Shown here piece by piece: positions 57,351 through 64,000 of a stretch of DNA of 64,000 bases. Every line of letters begins with the position of its first letter. Within the stretch, counting starts at the first letter, position 1. The notes below the pieces were generated by a model. The model ran no database searches and was not told the DNA's origin. It worked only from the letters and a program-made list of their open reading frames with translations. This stretch comes from Gp7-AA6 sp036395755 (GTDB taxonomy: Bacteria > Acidobacteriota > Thermoanaerobaculia > UBA5066 > Gp7-AA6): contig DASWCZ010000058.1 of assembly GCA_036395755.1 (NCBI GenBank), positions 1 to 64,000 on the forward strand. The letters run 5' to 3'. Made by a program: the position numbers and the translations under genes.

Positions 57351-57971
57351 TCATTGTTTGTGCGTGTGTTGTTTCGGGGCAGGAGCCTTCTCCTCGTTCC
57401 CTTCCAGAAATTGCTCCGCTTCTTCCCGCTCCTTCATCTCGCCCGGGCTGACCGGGTTCATGCGAGACATCGCTTCCAGGCCTTGCGGAGTGAGCTCTCG
57501 GAGATGGCGGATGAAGTGCACGAGCTGCCACGAGGCGCGGTCGTCTTCCCGAGTGTCGCTTCCCCAGGCCGGCATCCCGGTGAACCGGACGCCGTTCTTT
57601 ATGATGAAGAAGAGCTCTCCATCCGACAGGCGCTGGGTATCCGAGCCGGTCATGTCCGGCGGCTTCGGATAGAGGTTCCCGCCGATTTCCGTCTGTCCCC
57701 TTCCATCGTTTCCGTGACACGAGGCGCAGTGGTCCGCGAAGTGCTCCATCGCGTCTCGAAGAACCTCAGGATTCGACGGTTCCGGGTTCGTCGAGCGCCG
57801 CGCTTTCCAAGGAATCGCCACGTGACGCAGGCGTCGCGCCACGAATGCCTCCACACGGCCGGGTGGCCGGCGGGTATCGATCCCGCGATCGATCACATCG
57901 ATCACGGGCGCCACTGCGATGACGATGAGGGTCGTCATAGCAATCAGAGCAATGCGGCCGAGAAGTGCCAT
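57351..57971 (-). CDS. Membrane-anchored monohaem cytochrome c
   Basis: 206 residues. One N-terminal helix (about 5-25) anchors it. The haem site is C82-A-S-C85-H86 and the distal Met is probably in FTGMPAW near 133, as in class I cytochromes c. The C-terminal 35 residues are Glu/Lys-rich and end in HTHK. It is related to the cytochrome at 58528 (shared NP...P, DGELFxIxxxG, MPAxG pattern). The presence of two such proteins in a copper operon suggests electron transfer to a copper or periplasmic redox step. Confidence 0.9.
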   Translation of the reverse strand: MALLGRIALIAMTTLIVIAVAPVIDVIDRGIDTRRPPGRVEAFVARRLRHVAIPWKARRSTNPEPSNPEVLRDAMEHFADHCASCHGNDGRGQTEIGGNLYPKPPDMTGSDTQRLSDGELFFIIKNGVRFTGMPAWGSDTREDDRASWQLVHFIRHLRELTPQGLEAMSRMNPVSPGEMKEREEAEQFLEGNEEKAPAPKQHTHKQ

Positions 57972-58047
57972 TCGTCACCTCGAACCGAAGACCTACCATC
58001 GGGTGCGGAGAATCCGCATCCGTCGAGAGCGGAAGGGTTCGAGGAAA

Positions 58048-58434
58048 CTAGAGTCGGAGAATCGGGGAACTTCGAGAGCGCGGAGGCGAAGAGGCCGGCT
58101 CCGGAGCCCGCGCCCCATCACCGGACGCTGGAGAAGGAAGAATCAACGTAGCGGGAGTGATCGCCGGCGCCGGACCCGGCAGAACCCCTGGAAGCGCTGT
58201 CGCCTTTGCGAGAACGGCGTGGCCGCTGCAGTCGTGACGATCACCGCCGGGCTTCGGGGAAGCGGGTTCCGCTCCCCGGTCTGCGCTGTGGCCGGCGCAA
58301 TGATTCGCAGCCGGCGGCTGTCCGGCCGCCGGGACCGAGGTCGAGAGGCAACGGAGCTCACACGAAGCGAGCAGGGTCGGCAGGGCCGCCATCAGGAGAG
58401 CCAGTGACAAAACTAGGAAGAACTTCACAGACAT
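58048..58434 (-). CDS. Small secreted Cys/His-containing protein with LRL C-terminus
   Basis: 128 residues. The signal peptide (1-22) is followed by CELRCLS, HCAGHS and RHDCSGH, clusters that could bind metal. The second half is Pro/Ala/Ser-rich and ends SSPILRL. The product at 62180 has the same design: signal, Cys clusters, Pro-rich region, and a C-terminus reading SSVLRL. No named family recognised. It lies between the two cytochrome genes on the same strand. Confidence 0.6.
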   Translation of the reverse strand: MSVKFFLVLSLALLMAALPTLLASCELRCLSTSVPAAGQPPAANHCAGHSADRGAEPASPKPGGDRHDCSGHAVLAKATALPGVLPGPAPAITPATLILPSPASGDGARAPEPASSPPRSRSSPILRL

Positions 58435-58527
58435 TTCCCCGCTCAGCCCTGCAGGAATCGGTCCACGCGATCGGTAATGGCCGGAGGCACCGGGAAAATT
58501 TCCGCTCGAATACGTCGCTCGGAAGTC

Positions 58528-59130
58528 TCAATCCTTGTGCAGAGGCGTCCCTGGAGGATGGGTGTGCGGCGGCTTTTCCGTTTCCGCCGCCGGGGGCGCC
58601 TCTTCGTGATGTTCTTCGCGCTCTTCGGTCGCGCCTTTCAACTGGGTTTTTTCTTCGTCCGTGATCCCCGGGAGGTGCCGTAGAAAGGCGACGATCTGCC
58701 AGATCTCGTTTTCTTTGTGCGTCGGACCGAAGGCCGGCATGCCGCTCATGCGGATGCCTTCGCTCACGATCCAGAAGAGCTCGCCGTCACTGCGAGCCTG
58801 ACTGCGCGAGAGCGTCAAGTCGGGAGCCGCGGGATTCAGGCCCTGTCCGATCTCGCCCGGATCCACTCCGGGCGCACCGTGGCAGACGACGCAGTTCTCC
58901 CGGAAGTGCGCCAGCCCGCCCCGGAAGGTGTCCGGGGTCGCCGGGAGCGGATTCCTCCGGTTCGGCGCGTGCTTCGCGACGGACTTGTTGAGCGCGAAGG
59001 TCGCGAGCTCCTTTTCCGTCTTGCCGGGTGCGAGCGTGGCAGCGGTGTTGAACGAGCCCGTCCAAACGTAGACGCCTGCCCCGACCGCCACGAGAAGGAT
59101 TCCGAAGATCACTCCGAAAAGAAATCTCAT
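58528..59130 (-). CDS. Membrane-anchored monohaem cytochrome c with His-rich tail
   Basis: 200 residues. An N-terminal helix (about 4-24) anchors it. The haem site is C80-V-V-C83-H84 and the probable distal Met lies in GIRMSGMPAFG. The C-terminal 40 residues are Glu/His/Pro-rich (REEHHEEAPP, PPHTHPPG), a possible metal-binding tail. Paralogue of the cytochrome at 57351. It follows the CDF gene by 25 nt. Confidence 0.9.
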   Translation of the reverse strand: MRFLFGVIFGILLVAVGAGVYVWTGSFNTAATLAPGKTEKELATFALNKSVAKHAPNRRNPLPATPDTFRGGLAHFRENCVVCHGAPGVDPGEIGQGLNPAAPDLTLSRSQARSDGELFWIVSEGIRMSGMPAFGPTHKENEIWQIVAFLRHLPGITDEEKTQLKGATEEREEHHEEAPPAAETEKPPHTHPPGTPLHKD

Positions 59131-59155
59131 CTCGTCTCCTCCTTGTCCGTGAACT

Positions 59156-60079
59156 CTACGCGTGATCCGGGGTGACCCGGCACTCGGGCTCGGGGCCGCT
59201 CTCCACCTGGATCGTCGCGTGGCTGACCCCGGCCTTCTCTCTCAGAAGGTCCTGCACGTCGCGCAGTACCTGTCCGCGCGCGGATTCCGCGGACGCCCGG
59301 ATGTGAATGCTCGCCGAATGCGACCCGGACGAGAGCGTCCAGAAGTGGAGATCGTGCGCTTCTTCCACCCCGGGAAGGGCCAGGATCTGGCAGCGCAGGG
59401 AATCGACGTCGATCTCCCCCGGCGCCCCTTCGAGCAGGATGTGCGCGGACTGCCGGAGGAGCGCGACCGCCCGCGGAACGACCAGGACGGCGATCACGCC
59501 CGACACGACGAGGTCGAGCCAGGTCCAGCCCGTCTCCGCAATGGCGATTCCGGCGGCGACGACCGCGACGGACGCGGCCGCATCCATCAGCACCTCGAGA
59601 TAGGCCGCGCGCGCGTTCAGGCTCCCCCGCCGCTCGGGCGCCAGGATCTTCAGAGAGACCAGGTTGGCGAGGAGACCGACGACGGCGACCGGAATCATCA
59701 CGGAGAGCCGGATCTGCCCCGGGTTCCGGAAACGCCGGAACGTTTCGTAGATCAGCCAGCCGCAGACGAGGAGGAGAAGCTGCGCGTTGATGAACGCCGC
59801 CAGGACCTCGGCGCGGGCGAGGCCGAACGTGTGCCGGACGGTGGGCGCCCGCCCCGCGAGCATCGTTGCCGCGTAGGCGAGGGTCAGGGCGGCGACGTCG
59901 GCGAGCATGTGGTTCGCATCGGCGACGAGGGCGAGACTGCGCGACACGAGCCCTCCCACGACCTCCAGGACGAGGACCACGACGGTGACCGCGAGCGCGG
60001 CGCGAAGCCGCGCCTTGCGCGATCCGGAAGAACGAATCGTCGCGGCCGGCAGCCCGGCGGCGTCCGCTATCCGGGCCAC
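59156..60079 (-). CDS. Cation diffusion facilitator (CzcD/ZitB-type) with altered TM5 site
   Basis: 307 residues from a GTG at 60077-60079 overlapping the aminopeptidase gene by 13 nt. Six helices. The TM2 site is H-M-L-A-D (ADANHMLADVAAL), a normal HxxxD. In TM5 the expected HxxxD reads E-V-L-M-D (LEVLMDAAASVAV), so Glu replaces His. The cytosolic C-terminal domain includes GVEEAHDLHFWTL and HIRAS, as in other CDFs. Usual substrates are Zn, Cd or Co; the Glu could shift selectivity. The much longer upstream frame is antisense-type and rejected. Confidence 0.9.
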   Translation of the reverse strand: MARIADAAGLPAATIRSSGSRKARLRAALAVTVVVLVLEVVGGLVSRSLALVADANHMLADVAALTLAYAATMLAGRAPTVRHTFGLARAEVLAAFINAQLLLLVCGWLIYETFRRFRNPGQIRLSVMIPVAVVGLLANLVSLKILAPERRGSLNARAAYLEVLMDAAASVAVVAAGIAIAETGWTWLDLVVSGVIAVLVVPRAVALLRQSAHILLEGAPGEIDVDSLRCQILALPGVEEAHDLHFWTLSSGSHSASIHIRASAESARGQVLRDVQDLLREKAGVSHATIQVESGPEPECRVTPDHA

Positions 60080-61989
60080 CCGACGATCTTGTCCACGGTC
60101 GCGACGGCGATCGGGTGATAGGTGGCGCGCGCCTTGCGGTAGATGGCGAGGGCGCGCGTCTGTCCCTCCGGCGTCTTCACCAGCGCTTCGTAGAGAGGCT
60201 TCAGGAACTTGCGGCGACCCATCGAAACCAGAAACCGCTCGAGCCGCGGATACGCCGGCTCGTAGCCGTTGCCGATCGAAATCAGGAGCCACTGGTTGGT
60301 GATCTCGGAGTTTCCCGAGTCCGTCAAATGAAATGCCTGGTCCAGCTCCGCCATCTTCTCGCGGGGAAGCGTTGCCGGAAGCGCCCGAAGGAAGTGCAGC
60401 CATTCCTGGGTGCTCCAGCCGCCCGCGGGGAGGCCGGAGGCGGGCGCCTTCCCGGCCAGCCAGCGGACGGCCTCGGCTTCGACGCGTTCGAAGGCTTCGG
60501 ACTTCGGCCGCGGAGCGCTCGCCGGGATGCCCGGCTTCTCGACCCACTCCTCGACCGGCACGCGCGCCGCGAGCTCTCGATTGGCATCGAGGAGATTCGC
60601 GTGGAGATAGCGCAGGAAATCTTCCGTGGTGATGCTCTGGAAAGCGAAGTGGTCGAAGTATCCGCGAAGGAACCGGTCGAACGTCTCCCGCCCGAACATC
60701 TGCTCCAGGTGGCGAAGAAAGAGCGCTCCCTTCTCGTACGGGACGTCCGTGAATCCGTCGTCCGGGTCCCGTCCGCGAAGGTCGACGTGGAGGATCTGGT
60801 CCTTCTCCGGGAGCGTCGCGATCTCCTTCGCCAGGTCTTGCAGGCCGAGGACCGCCTCCATCTCCGCCCGACGTCGTCCGAAGACCCGCTCGACGATTCG
60901 GCGCTCGATATAGACCGTGAAGCCCTCGTTCAGCCAGAAGTCGCGCCACGTCGCGTTGGTCACCAGGTTGCCCGCCCAGGAGTGCGCGAGCTCGTGCGCC
61001 ACGAGCGCGACGAGACTCCTGTCTCCCGCCAGCACGGTGGGGGTCGCGAACGTCAGCCTCGGGTTTTCCATGCCTCCGAACGGAAAGCTGGGCGGCAGAA
61101 CGAGCACGTCGTACCGGTCCCAGCGATAGGGCCCGAAGAGCTCCTCGGCGGCGCGGATCATCGACTCGAGATCTGCGAACTCGCGGGCGGCTTTCCCGAC
61201 GACCGGCGGCTCCGCCCAAACTCCGGTTCGCCCAGAAATCGGGGCGAAAGAAAGGTCGCCGACCGCGAGCGCGATCAAATAGGAAGAGATCGGCTGCGGC
61301 ATCTCGAACTCGTAGTCCCCGTCGCGCGCCGCCTTCGGGTCGTTGTTCGCGCTCATGACGGCCATCAGGTTTTTCGGCGTCCGGACCCGCGCGCGATAGG
61401 TGATGCGGACCTGCGGAGAATCCTGCAGCGGAATCCAGCTTCGCGCGTGAATCGCCTCGGATTGGGTGAAGAGAAACGGATGTGTCTTCCCCGCCGTCTG
61501 CGGTGGATCGAGCCACTGGAGCCCCGAGGCCTGCGGCCGGGTCGCGTAGGAGATGCGGACGCGGGTCGCGTCGGCGGGCAGCGTGATCGAGAGAGCGGAG
61601 CCGAGGATCTTGTCGGCGGGCGCCAGAGAAAAAGGCGCGTTCGCCCAGCTCAAGCCGTCCCGCGACGACTCGGCCTTCTGGACGTCGAGGTCGCGGGTGT
61701 CGAGAACGAGACGCGTCGCGCGACCGCCCGGCGGGCGTTCCACAGTCAGGATCGCCCCGCCGCGGAGGATCCGGCGATCGAAGAGGACGTCCCAGTCGAG
61801 TTCGGCGTGCCGGACCCGGATCTCGTCCGGGTTCGAATAGGAATGGTCGTCGTGGGCCCCCGAACCGGGGATGACGGCCGTGGCCGTGGGCATGGTCGCG
61901 GCGGCCGGGCTTCCTGAACCACCGCTCTCCCGGCAGCCTGCCGTCGCGAGACACATCATCGCTGCAACGGCGAGCTTTCGTTGGCGCAG
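60067..61989 (-). CDS. M1-family zinc aminopeptidase lipoprotein (CTG start inferred)
   Basis: About 640 residues. The catalytic zinc site HELAH-x18-E (HELAHSWAGN...LNEG) and the exopeptidase motif GGMEN are intact. The N-terminal beta domain and C-terminal helices match the leukotriene-A4-hydrolase-like branch. From the first ATG (61959) the protein starts MMCLATAGC, too short for a signal. From CTG at 61987-61989, with GGAAGGAC upstream, it reads (M)RQRKLAVAAMMCLATAGC, a complete lipoprotein signal. A TATAAT lies at 62027-62032 on this strand. First gene of the leftward cluster. Confidence 0.9.
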   Translation of the reverse strand: MRQRKLAVAAMMCLATAGCRESGGSGSPAAATMPTATAVIPGSGAHDDHSYSNPDEIRVRHAELDWDVLFDRRILRGGAILTVERPPGGRATRLVLDTRDLDVQKAESSRDGLSWANAPFSLAPADKILGSALSITLPADATRVRISYATRPQASGLQWLDPPQTAGKTHPFLFTQSEAIHARSWIPLQDSPQVRITYRARVRTPKNLMAVMSANNDPKAARDGDYEFEMPQPISSYLIALAVGDLSFAPISGRTGVWAEPPVVGKAAREFADLESMIRAAEELFGPYRWDRYDVLVLPPSFPFGGMENPRLTFATPTVLAGDRSLVALVAHELAHSWAGNLVTNATWRDFWLNEGFTVYIERRIVERVFGRRRAEMEAVLGLQDLAKEIATLPEKDQILHVDLRGRDPDDGFTDVPYEKGALFLRHLEQMFGRETFDRFLRGYFDHFAFQSITTEDFLRYLHANLLDANRELAARVPVEEWVEKPGIPASAPRPKSEAFERVEAEAVRWLAGKAPASGLPAGGWSTQEWLHFLRALPATLPREKMAELDQAFHLTDSGNSEITNQWLLISIGNGYEPAYPRLERFLVSMGRRKFLKPLYEALVKTPEGQTRALAIYRKARATYHPIAVATVDKIVGWPG

Positions 61990-62026
61990 GAGCGTCGTCC
62001 TTCCAGGATTTCGATCCCCCGGGGCG

Positions 62027-62032
62027 ATTATA
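62027..62032 (-). promoter_or_regulatory. Candidate -10 box for the leftward metal cluster
   Basis: A perfect TATAAT on the minus strand lies 38 nt before the inferred CTG start of the aminopeptidase. No good -35 hexamer is visible 16-18 nt upstream, so it may need an activator. The 190-nt gap to the divergent gene at 62180 shows no CsoR-type palindrome. Confidence 0.35.
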
Positions 62033-62179
62033 GGTGCCTCCCCTCCGACTTCTCCGCGAAGCCGATCCCACGCCGCCTGATGAATTCACACCATTTTCCT
62101 GCAGCCAGGTCTGGCACAATGAGACGTCGGCGGGCGAGCGCCGGAATGCCCTGTGCCCGGCCGCCGTTTCGAATCGAGA

Positions 62180-62527
62180 ATGCGACCGATTTACAGAGCA
62201 GCAATCGTCGTCGCAATGGCGATGGCCTTCACCGGGGCGCCGGCGGGAGCTCTCTGCGCTTCCTGCTGTCCGCAGCCGGAAGCGGGCCAGGCCGTGGGCG
62301 CCTCCATGCCTTGCTGCGACGACGGCTGTGCGCCGGCGCTCGTCAGCGCGCGGCCGACGAAGCCCGCCGTCGTTGTAGCGCGCGCGACTCTCGATCCGCC
62401 GACCTCGATGCCCGCGAATCTTCCCGGCGACCCCCGTGACTTCCGCTGCGACGGCTTCGCCGACGTCTTCGTATCCCCTTCTCCGCCGGCCCCATCCATC
62501 CCTCTTTCTTCGGTCCTCCGGCTCTAA
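62180..62527 (+). CDS. Small secreted Cys-rich protein preceding the efflux operon
   Basis: 115 residues from ATG 62180; an in-frame start further upstream (62153) adds only a basic leader. The signal peptide ends near AGA|LC. Cys clusters CASCC and PCCDDGC follow within 40 residues, then a Pro/Ala-rich region and the C-terminus PLSSVLRL. It shares design and tail with the product at 58048. It is 66 nt upstream of the TolC-type gene. A periplasmic metal sponge or chaperone is plausible but unproven. Confidence 0.65.
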   Translation: MRPIYRAAIVVAMAMAFTGAPAGALCASCCPQPEAGQAVGASMPCCDDGCAPALVSARPTKPAVVVARATLDPPTSMPANLPGDPRDFRCDGFADVFVSPSPPAPSIPLSSVLRL

Positions 62528-62593
62528 CGCGCTCCGTTCTGCTTACCGATCCGGCTGCCTTCTTGCAGCCGCTGGAAGCGATGGAGTGTGCCT

Positions 62594-63910
62594 ATGAAAC
62601 GAGTTCGCTCTCTCAAAGTCACCGCGCTCGCGCTCGCCGCGATCGCCTTCTCGATCTCTGCCGCGCTTGCGCGGGGCGATGAGCCGCCCGACTGGCAGAT
62701 TCGACTCAAGGCCGCCATCGAGCGAGCTGTCCGCCAGAACCCGGACGTGGCGTCTATGGAGGCGCGCATCGAGGCCGCGAGGCAGCGCGCCCTGGCAGCG
62801 GACGCGCTGCCGGATCCGGAGATCGAGGTCGGAATCAAAGATCTTCCCGTCACGAATCCTTCGCTCTCTCGGGACGATTTCACGACGGAGATGGTGACGG
62901 CGCGGCAGAATTTTCCCGGCCTCGGCAAGCGCGCGACGCGGAAAGCTTCGGCGCAGGCCGTCGCCGAAGGCGCCGTGTCGATGCACGCCGTCCATGTGGT
63001 CGCCGTCGCTGCCGACGTCGCCGACGCCTTTTTCGGCCTGGCGGAGCTCGACCGCCGTCTGCAGATCCTGGAGCAGTCGCGCGAGCGACTGAAGCGAGCA
63101 GCGGCCTCCGCCGTCGAACGCTACAGAGTGGGAAAGGGATCGCAGGCGGACGTCCTGCGGGCGAACCTGGAGACCACGGCCCTGGAGGACCGAGTGCTTT
63201 CGCTGAAAGCCGAACGACGGGCGACGGCGGCGCGCTTCAACGCGCTCCAGAATCTTCCCGCGCACACTCCAGTCGCGCCGATCGGTCCGGTCGAGCCAGC
63301 AACGTTCGGGCGGAGCACTGCGGAGATCGCCCGGGAAGCCGAAGAAGCGAGCCCCGCCGTCGCCGCAGCCCGTGCCAACCTGAGGCACGCCGAGGAGGAG
63401 GCCAGGCTCGCAAGGCTCGAGCGACGACCGGACTGGACGGCGATGACCTACTACGGCCGCCGCGAGAAGTTCGAGGACCTGGCGGGTGCCTCGGTCTCTT
63501 TCAATCTCCCGTTCACGCATCCGCGGCGGCTGGAAGCGCGAAAGGCCGAGATGGAGGCGGAGGTTTCATCGGCGCGGGCAGACCTGGAGTCCGTCCGCAA
63601 CCAGCTCCGACGTGACGTCGAGGAGGCGGTGGCCGATCTCGAGCGAAACGTCGAACAGGAGAAGCTCTACCGCGACTCGATTCTGCCGCAGGCCGAAATC
63701 AACTTCCGAGCCGCGCAGGAGGCATATGCGGTCGGCCAGATCGACTTTCTGACATTCGAGAGAGCGGCGCTCGACCTCGATATGTACGAGAGCGAGATCG
63801 CCGCCCGCACTTCAGGCATCGGTCGCGGGATCGCGGCTCTTCAAAAGGCGTCCGGGCTGCCTTTGATCGAGGGGACGCCGAAGCCGGAGGGAACACATGT
63901 GGAGAAGTAA
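62594..63910 (+). CDS. TolC/CusC-family outer-membrane efflux protein
   Basis: 438 residues from ATG 62594. The signal peptide ends near ALA|RG. Two outer-membrane-efflux repeats are visible: the first includes IERAVRQNPDVASMEARIEAAR, LPDPEIEVGI and YRVGKGSQADVLRANLE; the second has SPAVAAARANLRHAEEEARLARL and AYAVGQIDFLTFERAALDL. Long Ala/Glu/Arg coiled coils match the alpha-barrel. The downstream lipoprotein start and the metal setting favour a CusCBA/CzcCBA-type tripartite pump. Confidence 0.92.
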   Translation: MKRVRSLKVTALALAAIAFSISAALARGDEPPDWQIRLKAAIERAVRQNPDVASMEARIEAARQRALAADALPDPEIEVGIKDLPVTNPSLSRDDFTTEMVTARQNFPGLGKRATRKASAQAVAEGAVSMHAVHVVAVAADVADAFFGLAELDRRLQILEQSRERLKRAAASAVERYRVGKGSQADVLRANLETTALEDRVLSLKAERRATAARFNALQNLPAHTPVAPIGPVEPATFGRSTAEIAREAEEASPAVAAARANLRHAEEEARLARLERRPDWTAMTYYGRREKFEDLAGASVSFNLPFTHPRRLEARKAEMEAEVSSARADLESVRNQLRRDVEEAVADLERNVEQEKLYRDSILPQAEINFRAAQEAYAVGQIDFLTFERAALDLDMYESEIAARTSGIGRGIAALQKASGLPLIEGTPKPEGTHVEK

Positions 63911-64000
63911 GGCTCTGGTCCTCTTCGCTGCGGTGCTCCTCGTGGCGGGAACACCGCTCGCGTGCAGGAAAAAGAGCACAACGAAAGCGGCGGAGCGAGA
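63897..64000 (+). CDS. Lipoprotein start, probable RND periplasmic adaptor (cut by window edge)
   Basis: 34 codons are visible from ATG 63897, overlapping the TolC-type gene by 14 nt and preceded by GGAGG. The sequence is a lipoprotein signal (ALVLFAAVLLVAGTPLAC) followed by RKKSTTKAAE. CusB/CzcB membrane-fusion proteins in this position are often lipoproteins. The assignment rests on context only, as no adaptor domain is within the window. Confidence 0.55.
   Translation, partial: MWRSKALVLFAAVLLVAGTPLACRKKSTTKAAER

Noticed and set aside
59156..62119. Fusion of a large N-terminal region to the CDF transporter
   Set aside because: The upstream part of that frame overlaps the M1 peptidase coding region in another frame and has Arg-rich shadow composition.
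62100..62135. TGGCAC at 62113-62118 as a sigma-54 -24 element
   Set aside because: No TTGC-type -12 element follows at the required spacing.

Overview
The window is about 64 kb of GC-rich bacterial DNA from a Gram-negative organism: it carries outer-membrane and TolC-type proteins, many lipoproteins, a PilY1-type pilus tip protein and periplasmic cytochromes c. Genes are dense, with many 4-nt ATGA/GTGA/TTGA overlaps and frequent GTG/TTG starts. Secreted SBBP-repeat and S74-chaperone proteins, together with the C5 and protoporphyrin-dependent haem route, resemble Acidobacteriota (Thermoanaerobaculia-like). That assignment is inference from gene content only.

Layout. 1-7.3 kb is housekeeping: the 5' end of a MurJ-like flippase, ssb, mutS-nagZ (minus), and the plus-strand run tsaB-rimI-DUF465-psd-pssA. 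7.3-16 kb is a minus-strand histidine-utilisation operon, hutH-hutU, coupled to a 1320-residue NtrY-like sensor kinase and a lipoprotein; purA diverges from it. 17.3-23.2 kb is accessory: a cupin, tRNA-Lys(TTT), about 900 nt of largely non-coding DNA, an adhesin-like S74 protein, an orphan tRNA 3' half, and a seven-repeat SBBP protein with a Thr-Pro tail. 23.6-31.1 kb is a minor-pilin operon (fimT/pilV/pilW/pilX/pilY1) preceded by a leader with strong potential RNA structure. 31.1-34.7 kb holds udgX, an NmrA-like reductase, a CuA-type cupredoxin and a peptide transporter.

34.7-49.2 kb is a near-complete haem pathway in two divergent blocks. hemX-A-C-D-B-L runs on the minus strand, and acnA-hemE-N-H-Y on the plus strand, with a YceI protein between them. 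This would take glutamyl-tRNA to protohaem, and the Fe-S enzyme aconitase sits at the head of the late-haem block. 49.3-52.2 kb has an internally duplicated secreted protein, a clear intrinsic terminator and an ABC-2 exporter pair.

52.2-64 kb is a metal (probably copper) homeostasis region. Leftward it encodes an M1 aminopeptidase, a CDF transporter, two monohaem cytochromes c, small Cys/His-rich secreted proteins, a His/Met-rich outer-membrane protein, a CopA-type ATPase, a CsoR-family repressor with a 19-bp palindromic operator, and a CCC-motif mini-protein. Rightward, a Cys-rich small protein leads into a TolC/CusC outer-membrane factor and the start of a probable CusB-type lipoprotein adaptor, cut by the window end. 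The least explained parts are the small Cys-rich proteins, the altered metal sites (CsoR, CDF, HemB), the pilus-operon leader and the accessory stretch around the tRNA fragment.
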